Positions 1 through 9,294 of a stretch of 64,000 nt of DNA are shown here, one piece after another; within the stretch, counting starts at the first letter, position 1; each line of letters begins with the position of its first letter. The stretch is from Bradyrhizobium sp. RD5-C2 (GTDB lineage Bacteria > Pseudomonadota > Alphaproteobacteria > Rhizobiales > Xanthobacteraceae). The translations under genes were made by a program, and so were the position numbers. The notes below the pieces were generated by a model. The model did no database searches, had not been told where the DNA came from, and saw only the letters and a list, made by a program, of their open reading frames with translations. The DNA lies in NCBI RefSeq assembly GCF_019972155.1, contig NZ_BOVL01000019.1, forward strand, positions 543,714 through 607,713, written 5' to 3'.

Positions 1-59
1 GGGCGATGACATCAACATTGGGGTTAGCGAGTGCGATCGAAGCGCAGGGACGCGAAAAC

Positions 60-1616
60 CTACTCCATCACCGCGGCATGATCCGACGGCGCCGACTGCG
101 CGCGCAGTGTGGCCTTGGTCGAGCCGATCATCAGCGCGAGCGGGATCGAGACCAGGATGAACAGCATCACCAGCTGGTAGTCGTGCGAGAACGCGATGAT
201 CTGCGACTGCGCCGCCACCATCCTGTCGGCCATCGCGCGGCCGGCATCGGTGTTGAGGTTGATCATGCCCGCGACGTCGGGCATCTGCAGCGCGTGGTTG
301 AACGGATTGATCTGCTCCGACAGCTTTGCGTAGATCCGCCGTCCGCCCTCGGTGAGCTGTGCGATCACGATCGAAATGCCGACCGAGCTCGCGACGTTTC
401 GGAACAGCGTCAGCATCGAGGTGCCGTCGGTACGCAGCTGGTTCGGCAGCGTCAGGAACGCCACCGTCGACAGCGGCACGAAGACGAGGCCGAAGCCGAA
501 GCCCTGGATCACGCTGACGACGATGATCTCGCTCGCCTGCGTCATGTCGGTCCAGCCGGTCATCTGGAACAGTGACGCCGCGGTGAGTGCCAGGCCAGAG
601 ACGATCAGCGTGCGCGCCTCGATGTAGCGCATCAGGCGGCCGACCAGCATCATGGCGACGAAGGTGCCGGCGCCGCGGGTCGCCAGCAAAAGGCCGGCGG
701 TGATGATCGGATAGCCGACCACGTTCTGCAGATAGGGCGAGGACAGCGCCATGGTCGAATACAGCACGAGGCCCATCACCGTCATGAACACGACACCGCC
801 GAGGAAATTGCGGTCCTTGAAGATCGCGAACTGGATGAACGGCTTGTCGGTGGTCAGCGAATGGGCGAAGAAGAAGTAGGCGCCGACCGCCGCCACGATG
901 AATTCGATCATGATCTCGTTGGATTCCAGCCAGCCGAGCTGCTCGCCGCGGTCGAGCGCGAGCTGCAGCGCGCCGATCGCGACTGCGAGCGCGCCGAAGC
1001 CGAACCAGTCGAAGCGCAGCGCGTGGTCCTTTCTGGTCTCGTCCATGAAGATGATCAGGCCGAGCACCGTGAACAAGCCGAACGGCAGGTTGACGAAGAA
1101 CACCCAGTGCCAGGAATAGGTCTCGGTCAGCCACGCCCCCAATGATGGTCCCATAATCGGACCCATCATCACGCCCATGCCCCAGATCGACATCGCCTTG
1201 GCGCGCTCATGCAGCGCGTAGGAATCGAGCATCACGGCCTGCGACAGCGGCACCAGCGCCGCGCCGAACACGCCCTGCAACAGGCGGAACAGCACCATCT
1301 GGTTGATGTCCTGCGCCAGGCCGCAGAACACCGAGGCGACGGTGAAGCCGGCCGAGCAGATGATGAAGATGCGCTTGCGGCCGAAGCGGTTGGCGATCCA
1401 GCCGACCGGCGCGGTCATGATCGCGGCCGCGACGATGTAGGAGGTCAGCACCCAGTTGATCTGGTCCTGCGAGGCCGACAGCGAGCCCTGCATGTAGGGC
1501 AGCGCGACGTTGGCGATCGTGGTGTCGAGCGCCTGCATGATCGTCGCGGTCATCGCGCAGATCGTCACCATGTTCCGGCGCATGCCGGGCACGGCGGATG
1601 GTGACGGTGCATTCAT
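60..1616 (-). CDS. DHA2-family MFS drug efflux permease (EmrB/QacA type)
   Basis: This 518-residue inner-membrane protein should export hydrophobic drugs by proton antiport, as the permease half of an EmrAB-type tripartite pump. Family marks are LDTTIANVALP (30-40, motif D1), GWIANRFGRKR (72-82, the motif A loop) and the glycine- and proline-rich motif C of antiporters (about 147-160). The hydrophobic pattern fits 14 membrane helices. It is the last gene of a minus-strand operon marR-emrA-emrB, starting 6 bases after the adaptor gene stops. The substrate cannot be read from the sequence. Confidence 0.93.
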   Translation of the reverse strand: MNAPSPSAVPGMRRNMVTICAMTATIMQALDTTIANVALPYMQGSLSASQDQINWVLTSYIVAAAIMTAPVGWIANRFGRKRIFIICSAGFTVASVFCGLAQDINQMVLFRLLQGVFGAALVPLSQAVMLDSYALHERAKAMSIWGMGVMMGPIMGPSLGAWLTETYSWHWVFFVNLPFGLFTVLGLIIFMDETRKDHALRFDWFGFGALAVAIGALQLALDRGEQLGWLESNEIMIEFIVAAVGAYFFFAHSLTTDKPFIQFAIFKDRNFLGGVVFMTVMGLVLYSTMALSSPYLQNVVGYPIITAGLLLATRGAGTFVAMMLVGRLMRYIEARTLIVSGLALTAASLFQMTGWTDMTQASEIIVVSVIQGFGFGLVFVPLSTVAFLTLPNQLRTDGTSMLTLFRNVASSVGISIVIAQLTEGGRRIYAKLSEQINPFNHALQMPDVAGMINLNTDAGRAMADRMVAAQSQIIAFSHDYQLVMLFILVSIPLALMIGSTKATLRAQSAPSDHAAVME

Positions 1617-1622
1617 GGCGTT

Positions 1623-2798
1623 TTAGTCCTGATGGTCCGGGTGCGCGGAGGCTGAGCCCAGCCCGAGCAGGCCGGCCAGCGTGCGGCGGTGGTTGGTGTC
1701 GATCGTCGCGTAGACGCTCATGCCGGCCTTCAGCTTCTTCACGAACGGATCGTTCTCGTCGAAGTAGATCCGCACCGGCACCCGCTGCACCACCTTGACG
1801 AAATTGCCGGTGGCGTTCTGCGGCGGCAGGATCGCGAACTGCGCCCCGGTGCCGGGCGACAGTGAGCCGATCTTGCCCTTGAATTCGTGGTTCGGGAACG
1901 CGTCGACGTCGAGCGTCACTGGCTGGCCGACCGCGACATAAGTGAAGTCGCTTTCCTTCGGATTGGCATCGACCCAGGGATGGTCGACGTCGATCACCGA
2001 GAACACCGGCGCGCCTGCCGCGACGAAGCGGCCGAGCTGGATCTGGTCGACCTGCGTCGCCACGCCGTCCATCGGCGCGCGCAGCACGGTGTGATCGAGA
2101 TTGCGCTGGGCGTCGTCGAGCTTGGCCTTGGCCTGGGCGTAGGGCGGGAAGCGCTCGATCGGCAAATCGACATCGCCGAGCAGCTGGGTCTTGGCGTTGG
2201 AGATCTGCTGCCTGATGTATTGCGCCAGGCTCTCCGCGGTGACCTGCGCATTCGCCGCGTTGTCGAGGTCGAGCTGCGAGCCGAAATTCTGCTTGGCGAG
2301 CGTCGATTTGCGATCGACGTCCTTCTTCTTCAGCTCGATGCTCTGCTGGGCGAATTCGAGCATCCTGGTGTTGATCTTGATGTTGTCGACCAGATTGTCA
2401 TAGCTGGTCCTGGTCTGGTCGAGCGCCGCCTTGGCCTGGTCGACCGCGAGGCGGAACGGCACCGGGTCGATCTCGAACAGCTCGTCGCCCTTCCTGACGT
2501 GCTGGCCTTCCTTGACGACGATCTTGTCGATCTTGCCGGAGATCTCCGGCGTGATCAGCACCTTCTGCGCGCCGACATAGGCGTCGTCGGTGCCGACATA
2601 GCGGCCGCCATTGAGATAGAACGCGCCGCCGCCGATCACCGCCACGATCGGCAGCACGACGAGCAGCAGCACCCGGCGATAGCGCCGCAGGGCCGCCATC
2701 AGGCGGCGGCGCGGCGCGCGGCTGGCCTTGCCTGCCGGCGTGGGCTCACCGGGATTGCTCTTCTGCTCAGGTGCCAGCTTGAGAACGGGTTCAGCCAT
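1623..2798 (-). CDS. HlyD/EmrA-family periplasmic adaptor subunit
   Basis: This 391-residue membrane-fusion protein would link the neighbouring MFS permease to an outer-membrane channel. It has a basic cytoplasmic N-terminus, one membrane helix (about 43-61), the conserved stretch YVGTDDAYVGAQKV (67-80), a biotinyl-lipoyl-like segment, a long helical hairpin (about 125-240) and a C-terminal beta-barrel region. The ATG at 2798 has AAAGGA upstream; the reading frame is open further upstream but would run deep into marR. The gene overlaps the marR stop by 8 bases, which implies translational coupling. Confidence 0.92.
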   Translation of the reverse strand: MAEPVLKLAPEQKSNPGEPTPAGKASRAPRRRLMAALRRYRRVLLLVVLPIVAVIGGGAFYLNGGRYVGTDDAYVGAQKVLITPEISGKIDKIVVKEGQHVRKGDELFEIDPVPFRLAVDQAKAALDQTRTSYDNLVDNIKINTRMLEFAQQSIELKKKDVDRKSTLAKQNFGSQLDLDNAANAQVTAESLAQYIRQQISNAKTQLLGDVDLPIERFPPYAQAKAKLDDAQRNLDHTVLRAPMDGVATQVDQIQLGRFVAAGAPVFSVIDVDHPWVDANPKESDFTYVAVGQPVTLDVDAFPNHEFKGKIGSLSPGTGAQFAILPPQNATGNFVKVVQRVPVRIYFDENDPFVKKLKAGMSVYATIDTNHRRTLAGLLGLGSASAHPDHQD

Positions 2799-3270
2799 AG
2801 CGTTGTTCCTTTCGGGAGGGCTCGCCGGCTGGGCTTTGGATGGCATTGCGAACGTTTTCCTTGATCGATTCCAATTGGGTGAGCAGGCGATGCGCATCAG
2901 TGGGGCTGATGCCCTCGAGCGCGGTCGCGGTGAGTTCGGAGCGCAGGCCGGCAAGCTTCCCGAGCAGCGGGCGCGCGGCCTTCTTCAGATAGAGGCGGTT
3001 GACGCGGCGGTCGTTGTCGTCGCTGCGGCGCTCGATCCAGCCATTGTCGCAGAGCTTGTCGATCAGCCGCGTCAGCGTGATCGGCTGCATCTCGAGCAGC
3101 TCGGCGAGCTCGGTCTGCTTCATGCCTTCCTGGCGTTCCACCTTGGACAGCACGGCCCATTGCGCGCGGGTGATGCCGTAGCGGGCGGCCTCCTTGTCGG
3201 CGTAGACGCGGATCAGCCGGAACAACTCGCCAAGCGTAAACAAGAAGTCCGTATCCACGGAACCGCGCAT
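2791..3270 (-). CDS. MarR-family repressor of the efflux operon
   Basis: This 159-residue winged-helix regulator is probably the autorepressor of the marR-emrA-emrB operon. The recognition-helix region reads LAELLEMQPITLTRLIDKL and the wing reads ERRSDDNDRRVNRLYL, both typical of MarR. The ATG at 3270 is preceded by GGAGATGGG, so the much longer open frame reaching 3474 is not needed. A dyad-rich AT sequence directly upstream (3283-3313) is the likely operator. The inducer is probably a drug or phenolic compound expelled by the pump; that is inference from the family. Confidence 0.9.
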   Translation of the reverse strand: MRGSVDTDFLFTLGELFRLIRVYADKEAARYGITRAQWAVLSKVERQEGMKQTELAELLEMQPITLTRLIDKLCDNGWIERRSDDNDRRVNRLYLKKAARPLLGKLAGLRSELTATALEGISPTDAHRLLTQLESIKENVRNAIQSPAGEPSRKEQRYG

Positions 3271-3282
3271 AGACCCATCTCC

Positions 3283-3313
3283 ATAAGCTTGGGATATAAT
3301 AAGCTTGCTTATG
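3283..3313. promoter_or_regulatory. Probable MarR operator/promoter region
   Basis: ATAAGC occurs at 3283-3288 and 3299-3304, and GCTTAT at 3307-3312. The last two form a perfect inverted repeat with a TT centre. A TATAAT sequence lies within it at 3295-3300. Dyads of this form over a promoter beside a marR gene are usually autorepression sites. Confidence 0.55.
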
Positions 3314-3460
3314 AATTCTGCATGCCGGGTTAACGGGAGGCTGCCCCGCATCACGCACATGGCTGCAGGGCAACGAGGGATGCGCTTCGGGTATTGGGCC
3401 GCGGTATTGAGGTTGGGCCGGGCTATGGGAACCGGCGCGGAAATGCTACACATCGGGGCA

Positions 3461-3946
3461 ATGAGCCTGGCCAAGCCGACATTTCCTGCCCCCGACCACG
3501 ATCACGGCCGTTGCGCCGCGGACGCGATGGCGCATGCCGAACAGGTGTGCGCGCGCCGCGGCCAGAAATTCACCCCGATCCGGCGTCAGGTGCTGCAGGC
3601 GCTGCTGTCGAGCCATCGCCCGCTCGGCGCCTATGAGGTGATCGACGAACTGGCCAAGACGATGCCGCGCCCGGCACCGATTACCGTGTATCGCGCGCTC
3701 GACTTCCTGATGGAGAACGGCCTCGTTCATCGCATCGAGAGCCGCAACGCCTTCCTTGCCTGCGCGCATGATCATGACGAGACCTCGATGGTGGCGTTCC
3801 TGATCTGCGACCATTGCGGCTCGGTCGGCGAAATCCCCGCCGCGCCCGTCGCGCAAAGCCTGACCGCCGCGGCGCGGGCCTCGGGCTTCATCCCAAAGCT
3901 CTCCGTGGTCGAGATCGCCGGCACCTGCGCGCATTGCCAGAAATGA
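3461..3946 (+). CDS. zur: Fur-family regulator, probably zinc uptake regulator Zur
   Basis: This Fur-superfamily repressor has 161 residues from the ATG at 3461. The winged helix lies at about 35-95 (PITVYRALDFLMENGLVHRI). Structural zinc cysteines are C116/C119 (ICDHCG) and C156/C159 (CAHC at the extreme C-terminus), and a histidine-rich segment CAHDHDE starts at 101. The spacing, the HDHGRC N-terminus and the terminal CxxC resemble Zur rather than Fur or Irr. Zur represses zinc importers when zinc is plentiful. No zinc transporter genes are adjacent. In-frame ATGs at 3425 and 3443 are alternative starts. Confidence 0.8.
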   Translation: MSLAKPTFPAPDHDHGRCAADAMAHAEQVCARRGQKFTPIRRQVLQALLSSHRPLGAYEVIDELAKTMPRPAPITVYRALDFLMENGLVHRIESRNAFLACAHDHDETSMVAFLICDHCGSVGEIPAAPVAQSLTAAARASGFIPKLSVVEIAGTCAHCQK

Positions 3947-3970
3947 TTGTTCTCGTCCGAGACCCTTCTC

Positions 3971-4054
3971 CGTCATTGCGAGGAGCGAAGCGACGAAGCA
4001 ATCCATGCCTCGGCAAGTGGCGAAATGGATTGCCTCGCTCCGCTCGCAATGACG
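3971..4054. repeat. Palindromic intergenic repeat (CGTCATTGCGAG family)
   Basis: Long imperfect inverted repeat. The left arm begins CGTCATTGCGAGGAGCGAAG and the right arm ends CTCGCAATGACG. A second copy lies at 54088-54173. It can fold into an extended hairpin. Confidence 0.85.
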
Positions 4055-4113
4055 ATCCAAGCGACACGCGAAGACTAGCAACAACAGGCCGATAGGCCGG
4101 CCCGCGAGGAAAC

Positions 4114-5070
4114 ATGTCGACCCAAGCGATCACAGCCCACGTCACGAGGCCCGTCAGCGTCGGCCACGGGCTGCCGCCCGGCGCCATCGCATTGATGCTG
4201 ATGCTGTGCGTGAGCTGGGGCTTCAACCAGCTCGCGGTCAAGCTCGCGCTGCCCGACGTGCCGCCGATGCTGCAGGCGCTGATCCGCTCCTCGGGTGCGC
4301 TGCCGGTCATGCTGATCGTCGGCCGGCTGCGCGGCGTCAAATTCTTCGAGCGCGACGGCTCGCTGCTGCCCGGTGTGATCGCCGGGCTGATGTTCGGCTG
4401 CGAGTTCGTGCTGATCTTCACCGGCCTCACCTTCACCTCGGCCTCGCGCGCCTCGGTCTTCCTTTACACCGCGCCGTTCTTCGTCGCGCTCGGTTCGCAC
4501 CAGTTCCTCGGCGAGCGTCTTTCGACCGTGCAGTGGAGCGGGCTGGCGCTGAGCTTTGCCGGCGTCGCGCTCGCGATCGGCGTGCCGCAGCCGAATGTCG
4601 ATGCCAAGGTGCTGCTCGGCGATCTTATGGTGGTCGGCGGCGGCGCGCTGTGGGCGGCGACCACGCTGGTCGCCAAGGGCACGCAGCTGCGCAAGGCGGC
4701 GCCGGAAAAGGCGCTCGGCTACCAGGTCGCGATCTCGATTCCGATTCTCGGGTTGGCGGCCTGGATCGCCGGCGAGCGTATCGAGCACGTACCGAGCGCG
4801 CTGTCGATCTCGCTGCTCGCATATCAGGCGGTCTGGGTGGTGGGCTGCACTTTTGTCATCTGGTTTGCGATGGTGAAGACCTATTCGGCGAGCAAGCTGT
4901 CGGCCTTCACTTTCGTCACGCCGCTGTTCGGCGTGGTCGCGGCCTATTTCGTCATGCACGACACGCTGACGGCGGTGTTCGGTGTCGCTGCGCTATTGGT
5001 GATTGCCGGGCTTTATCTCGTCAACAAGCCCGACCCGAAGGTGACACCGGATCCGAACGTTCCGGCGTGA
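4114..5070 (+). CDS. DMT-superfamily (EamA) transporter
   Basis: This 318-residue inner-membrane protein has two tandem EamA repeats and about ten membrane helices. The first helix contains SWGFNQLAVKLAL, and each repeat ends in the usual short amphipathic loop and helix (FLGERLSTVQWSGLALS in the first half). DMT proteins export metabolites, often amino acids or nucleotides, but the substrate is not predictable here. The start has GAGGA eight bases upstream. It stands alone, preceded by a palindromic repeat. Confidence 0.9.
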   Translation: MSTQAITAHVTRPVSVGHGLPPGAIALMLMLCVSWGFNQLAVKLALPDVPPMLQALIRSSGALPVMLIVGRLRGVKFFERDGSLLPGVIAGLMFGCEFVLIFTGLTFTSASRASVFLYTAPFFVALGSHQFLGERLSTVQWSGLALSFAGVALAIGVPQPNVDAKVLLGDLMVVGGGALWAATTLVAKGTQLRKAAPEKALGYQVAISIPILGLAAWIAGERIEHVPSALSISLLAYQAVWVVGCTFVIWFAMVKTYSASKLSAFTFVTPLFGVVAAYFVMHDTLTAVFGVAALLVIAGLYLVNKPDPKVTPDPNVPA

Positions 5071-5209
5071 CAGCGCGGCAACGCGATACACATCGTCCGT
5101 GTCGGCCGGCGCAAACTGTGGCCCCTTGCTCCCGTATTGATCTACGTCAACACTGCTGCCCACATTCCGTGAACCCTCCCATGCGAGGGGATGCCGTGGA
5201 GGCACGCTG

Positions 5210-5398
5210 ATGCCAATCGATGCCACCGATGCAATTGAAGCCGGAATCCGGTCCGCGTTCACCGCATACTCCAAAGAGGATGATCCGGACTGGCGCAGTG
5301 CGTGCTGGATCAAGCCGGATGAGTGCTCGCATTTGGCAAAGAGCATCTTGAAGGAATTGGCGGCCCGAGGCTTTGAGATCGTCAAGAGGCCGGCTTGA
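5210..5398 (+). CDS. Small hypothetical protein (62 aa)
   Basis: I do not recognise a family. The case for a real gene is a perfect GGAGG seven bases before the ATG, a soluble mixed composition, and codon use like the neighbours. It reads as a helical protein with several acidic residues and the stretch DDPDWRSACWIKPDE. There is no signal peptide or membrane segment. It lies between the DMT transporter and a repeat, and nothing in the context suggests a role. Confidence 0.6.
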   Translation: MPIDATDAIEAGIRSAFTAYSKEDDPDWRSACWIKPDECSHLAKSILKELAARGFEIVKRPA

Positions 5399-5458
5399 TC
5401 GTCTGCTGCTTGGCGCCGCAATAGCGGTGCATCGTATCGTGCGAGAAGCCGTTCTCAG

Positions 5459-5580
5459 CGTCGTCCTGGCGAAAGCCAGGACCATTACCCCAAATGTCTG
5501 TTGTCGTGCGACGCTGGGGCCGCGTTCCCGTTTGCAAGCAAATTCGGTGGTTATGGGTCCCGGCCTTCGCCGGGACGACG
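5459..5580. repeat. Palindromic intergenic repeat (GTCGTCC..GGACGAC family)
   Basis: Outer arms TCGTCCTGGCGAAAGCCAGG and CCGGCCTTCGCCGGGACGAC flank a variable centre; GGTTATGGGTCCC precedes the right arm. Related copies lie at 8057-8199, 46587-46758 and, as a minimal hairpin, 10639-10664. Confidence 0.8.
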
Positions 5581-5603
5581 AGTGGAGAGTCTGGTGCCTC
5601 CCA

Positions 5604-6479
5604 CTACCCCACCTCGATCGGCAGCGATTTATCCTTTGCCCATTCGCCCATCGAGCCGTCATAGAGCGTGAGATTGTCGTAACCGAGCCGATGCAGCTGG
5701 AACAGGTCGATGGTCGCGGAGATGCCGCCGCCGCAATAGGCGACGACGCGCTTGTCCCTGGTGATGCCTTGCGCGGCGAAGGTTGCTTCGGCCTCTTCGA
5801 GCGGCACGAACGTCTTGCCCTTGGGATCGATCAAGGTTGCCGCCGGCACGCTGACGCTGCCGGGGATACGGCCGGGCCGGCCGTAACGGCTCGGCTCCAG
5901 TCCCTTGTAGAACTGCGGGCCGAGCGCATTGACGATCACGGTGTCACGCTCCGTGGTTGCGGCGAACATGTCACGCTTGTCGACGAACATGCCGTCCTTC
6001 GGCCGCGCCGAGAACGTCGCCTGCGGATAGCCGCCGGCAAGCCCGGTCTCGATGTCGCGTCCCTCGGCGGTCCATTTGTCGATGCCGCCGTCGAGCACCG
6101 CGGCGCCGTCGAAGCCCAGCGAATGCAGCATCCACCAGAACCGCGTCGCCCACATCGCGGTGCCGATCGAATAGAGCACCACGCGGCTATTGGCCGAGAT
6201 GCCGTGGCGGCCGAACGCGGCTTCGAGCTGGGCCGTCGGCGGCATCATGAAGCGCAGCTCGGTGCGGGGGTCGGAGAATTCGGCCTGCAAATCGAGGAAA
6301 TTCGCGCCGGGGATGTGACCGGCCTCGAACGTCTGGCGGCCCGAGACGACGACATAGGGGATGCTGCTGCCGGCCGGAGCCGGCTCCAGATAGGTCGTGC
6401 AGTCGAACAGGCGCAACTCGGGCCGGGTCAGGATGTCGGCGAGTTCCGCCGTGGTGATCAGCTCGCTATGGCCGGCCAT
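5604..6479 (-). CDS. sseA: Thiosulfate/3-mercaptopyruvate sulfurtransferase
   Basis: This 291-residue protein has two rhodanese domains. The N-terminal one is inactive and contains GHIPGANFLDL. The C-terminal one carries the active-site cysteine C249 in YCGGGISAT. It would transfer sulfur from 3-mercaptopyruvate or thiosulfate to thiol acceptors. The loop is closer to the CGSGVTA-type loop of mercaptopyruvate enzymes than to the CRKGVT loop of thiosulfate sulfurtransferase. There is no signal peptide, so it is probably cytoplasmic. GGAGG precedes the ATG. The gene is monocistronic and divergent from ispG. Confidence 0.9.
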   Translation of the reverse strand: MAGHSELITTAELADILTRPELRLFDCTTYLEPAPAGSSIPYVVVSGRQTFEAGHIPGANFLDLQAEFSDPRTELRFMMPPTAQLEAAFGRHGISANSRVVLYSIGTAMWATRFWWMLHSLGFDGAAVLDGGIDKWTAEGRDIETGLAGGYPQATFSARPKDGMFVDKRDMFAATTERDTVIVNALGPQFYKGLEPSRYGRPGRIPGSVSVPAATLIDPKGKTFVPLEEAEATFAAQGITRDKRVVAYCGGGISATIDLFQLHRLGYDNLTLYDGSMGEWAKDKSLPIEVG

Positions 6480-6737
6480 GTCGCGCCTCCCGGTGTGTGT
6501 TTAACGGGATGCTAAGATGCTCCGGATCACATGAAAAGCTGTCACTTTGCCCTTTGATTCACCCCAATTCGGCCCAATATAGCTGTCCATGCAGGACGCC
6601 GCTGCATGGCTTGCCTTCGGCCTCAATCGGCGTCATAAGTTGTTGAATTCACTCCGAAACATCATCGTTTGGCCCGTCTTGCGCGAGGCCCATCGCCCCC
6701 TTGGTGAATGTCACCAAAACCTGATATTCGAGACGCC

Positions 6738-8027
<1,290 letters not shown>

Positions 8028-8056
8028 TTTCACTCCGCGCGCGATCCACACTCAGT

Positions 8057-8199
8057 GTCGTCCCTGCGAAAGCAGGGACCCATAACCACAAGACGTGGTT
8101 ATGGCACGAGATGTGAGTTACCAGCCTTCGCAAAAACCCAATCCTGTGGTTATGGGTCCCGGATCTGCGCTCCGCTTCGCTGCGCTTGTCCGGGACGAC
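8057..8199. repeat. Palindromic intergenic repeat (GTCGTCC..GGACGAC family)
   Basis: Begins GTCGTCCCTGCGAAAGCAGG, then GACCCATAACCACA, and closes with GTGGTTATGGGTCCC and CGGGACGAC. It fills most of the ispG-tauD spacer. Confidence 0.8.
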
Positions 8200-8279
8200 A
8201 GATATGTTTGCGGCGCAGATTGCGCTTCCGTTGATGCGCGCTACCATGCTCCCAATCAAGAACCATCGGGAGAACGCCC

Positions 8280-9173
8280 ATGAGCTCGCTGTCCGGCAAG
8301 CAGGGTCCGCGCTACCGCCATCTCGCCGACCAATCCGAGCCCTATGAGACCATCGACGTCGAGAAACTGACGCCGATCATCGGTGCGGAAATCTCCGGCG
8401 TCGATATTGGCAAGCTGGTTGGCGACGATGCGCGCTCCAACCGCCAGATGGACGAGATCCATCGCGCGCTCGCCGAAAACCTCGTCATCTTCTTCCGCGA
8501 CCAGCACATCAGCCCCGACCAGCATCTCGCCTTCGGCCGCAAGTTCGGCGAGCTGCACGTGCACCCGGCCGCGCCCAACGAGGGCGATCCGGCGCTGATG
8601 AAGATCTATGCCGACAAGGATTCACCGCGCGCCAATGGCGAAGGCTGGCACACCGACGTGTCCTGCGATCTCGAGCCGCCGATGGGCTCGATCCTCTACA
8701 TCAAGCAGTGCCCGCCGCGCGGCGGCGACACGCTGTTCGCAAACATGTACGCGGCCTATGAGGCGCTGTCGGACCGCATGAAGGCTTATCTCGACGGGCT
8801 GACCGCGCTGCATGACGGCGAGCAGACCTACCGTGGGCTGTACGCCAATTATGGCGTCGCCGACAAACGGGAATATCCCCGGGCCGAACATCCCATCGTC
8901 CGCACTCATCCGGTGACGGGGAAAAAGTCGCTCTACGTTAATCGCGGCTTCACCCGCTTCATCGTGGGCATCCCGCGCGACGAGAGCGATGCCATGCTGG
9001 CCTATCTCTACCAGCATGCGGAGAACCCGCTGTTCCAGTGCCGCTTCCGCTGGTCCGAGAACGCGATCGCGTTCTGGGACAATCGTTGCGCCCAGCACCG
9101 CGCGATGTGGGACTACTGGCCGCACACCCGCTCCGGCACCCGTGTCACCGTGAAGGGCGAGCGGCCGGTGTAA
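8280..9173 (+). CDS. TauD/TfdA-family Fe(II)/2-oxoglutarate dioxygenase
   Basis: This 297-residue enzyme couples 2-oxoglutarate decarboxylation to substrate hydroxylation. The iron ligands are H124 and D126 (GWHTDVSCD) and probably H273 (CAQHRAMWDY); the 2-oxoglutarate-binding arginine is in SGTRVTV near the C-terminus. GAEISGVDIGKL near the N-terminus is characteristic of the TauD group. Family substrates include taurine, alkylsulfonates and aryloxyacids, and the sequence alone does not choose among them. No sulfonate transporter is adjacent. The next gene is a Rieske oxygenase, so both may act on one xenobiotic or plant compound. Confidence 0.9.
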   Translation: MSSLSGKQGPRYRHLADQSEPYETIDVEKLTPIIGAEISGVDIGKLVGDDARSNRQMDEIHRALAENLVIFFRDQHISPDQHLAFGRKFGELHVHPAAPNEGDPALMKIYADKDSPRANGEGWHTDVSCDLEPPMGSILYIKQCPPRGGDTLFANMYAAYEALSDRMKAYLDGLTALHDGEQTYRGLYANYGVADKREYPRAEHPIVRTHPVTGKKSLYVNRGFTRFIVGIPRDESDAMLAYLYQHAENPLFQCRFRWSENAIAFWDNRCAQHRAMWDYWPHTRSGTRVTVKGERPV

Positions 9174-9182
9174 AGGAATTGC

Positions 9183-9265
9183 GTGGATGGGTACAGCGCA
9201 GCGAAACCCATCATCTCGCCGCGTAGATGCCAGTGATGGGTTTGGCTTCGCTCTACCCATCCTAC
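9183..9265. repeat. Palindromic intergenic repeat (GATGGGT..ACCCATC family)
   Basis: The left arm GGATGGGTACAGCGCAGCGA pairs with the right arm CTTCGCTCTACCCATCCTAC. It separates the two oxygenase genes. Confidence 0.8.
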
Positions 9266-9294
9266 GAAAACAAAAGTAATTCGGGAGGTCGTCG

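Noticed and set aside
1..59. Possible gene at the left edge.
   Set aside because: Only 59 bases precede the efflux permease stop and they show no recognisable coding content.
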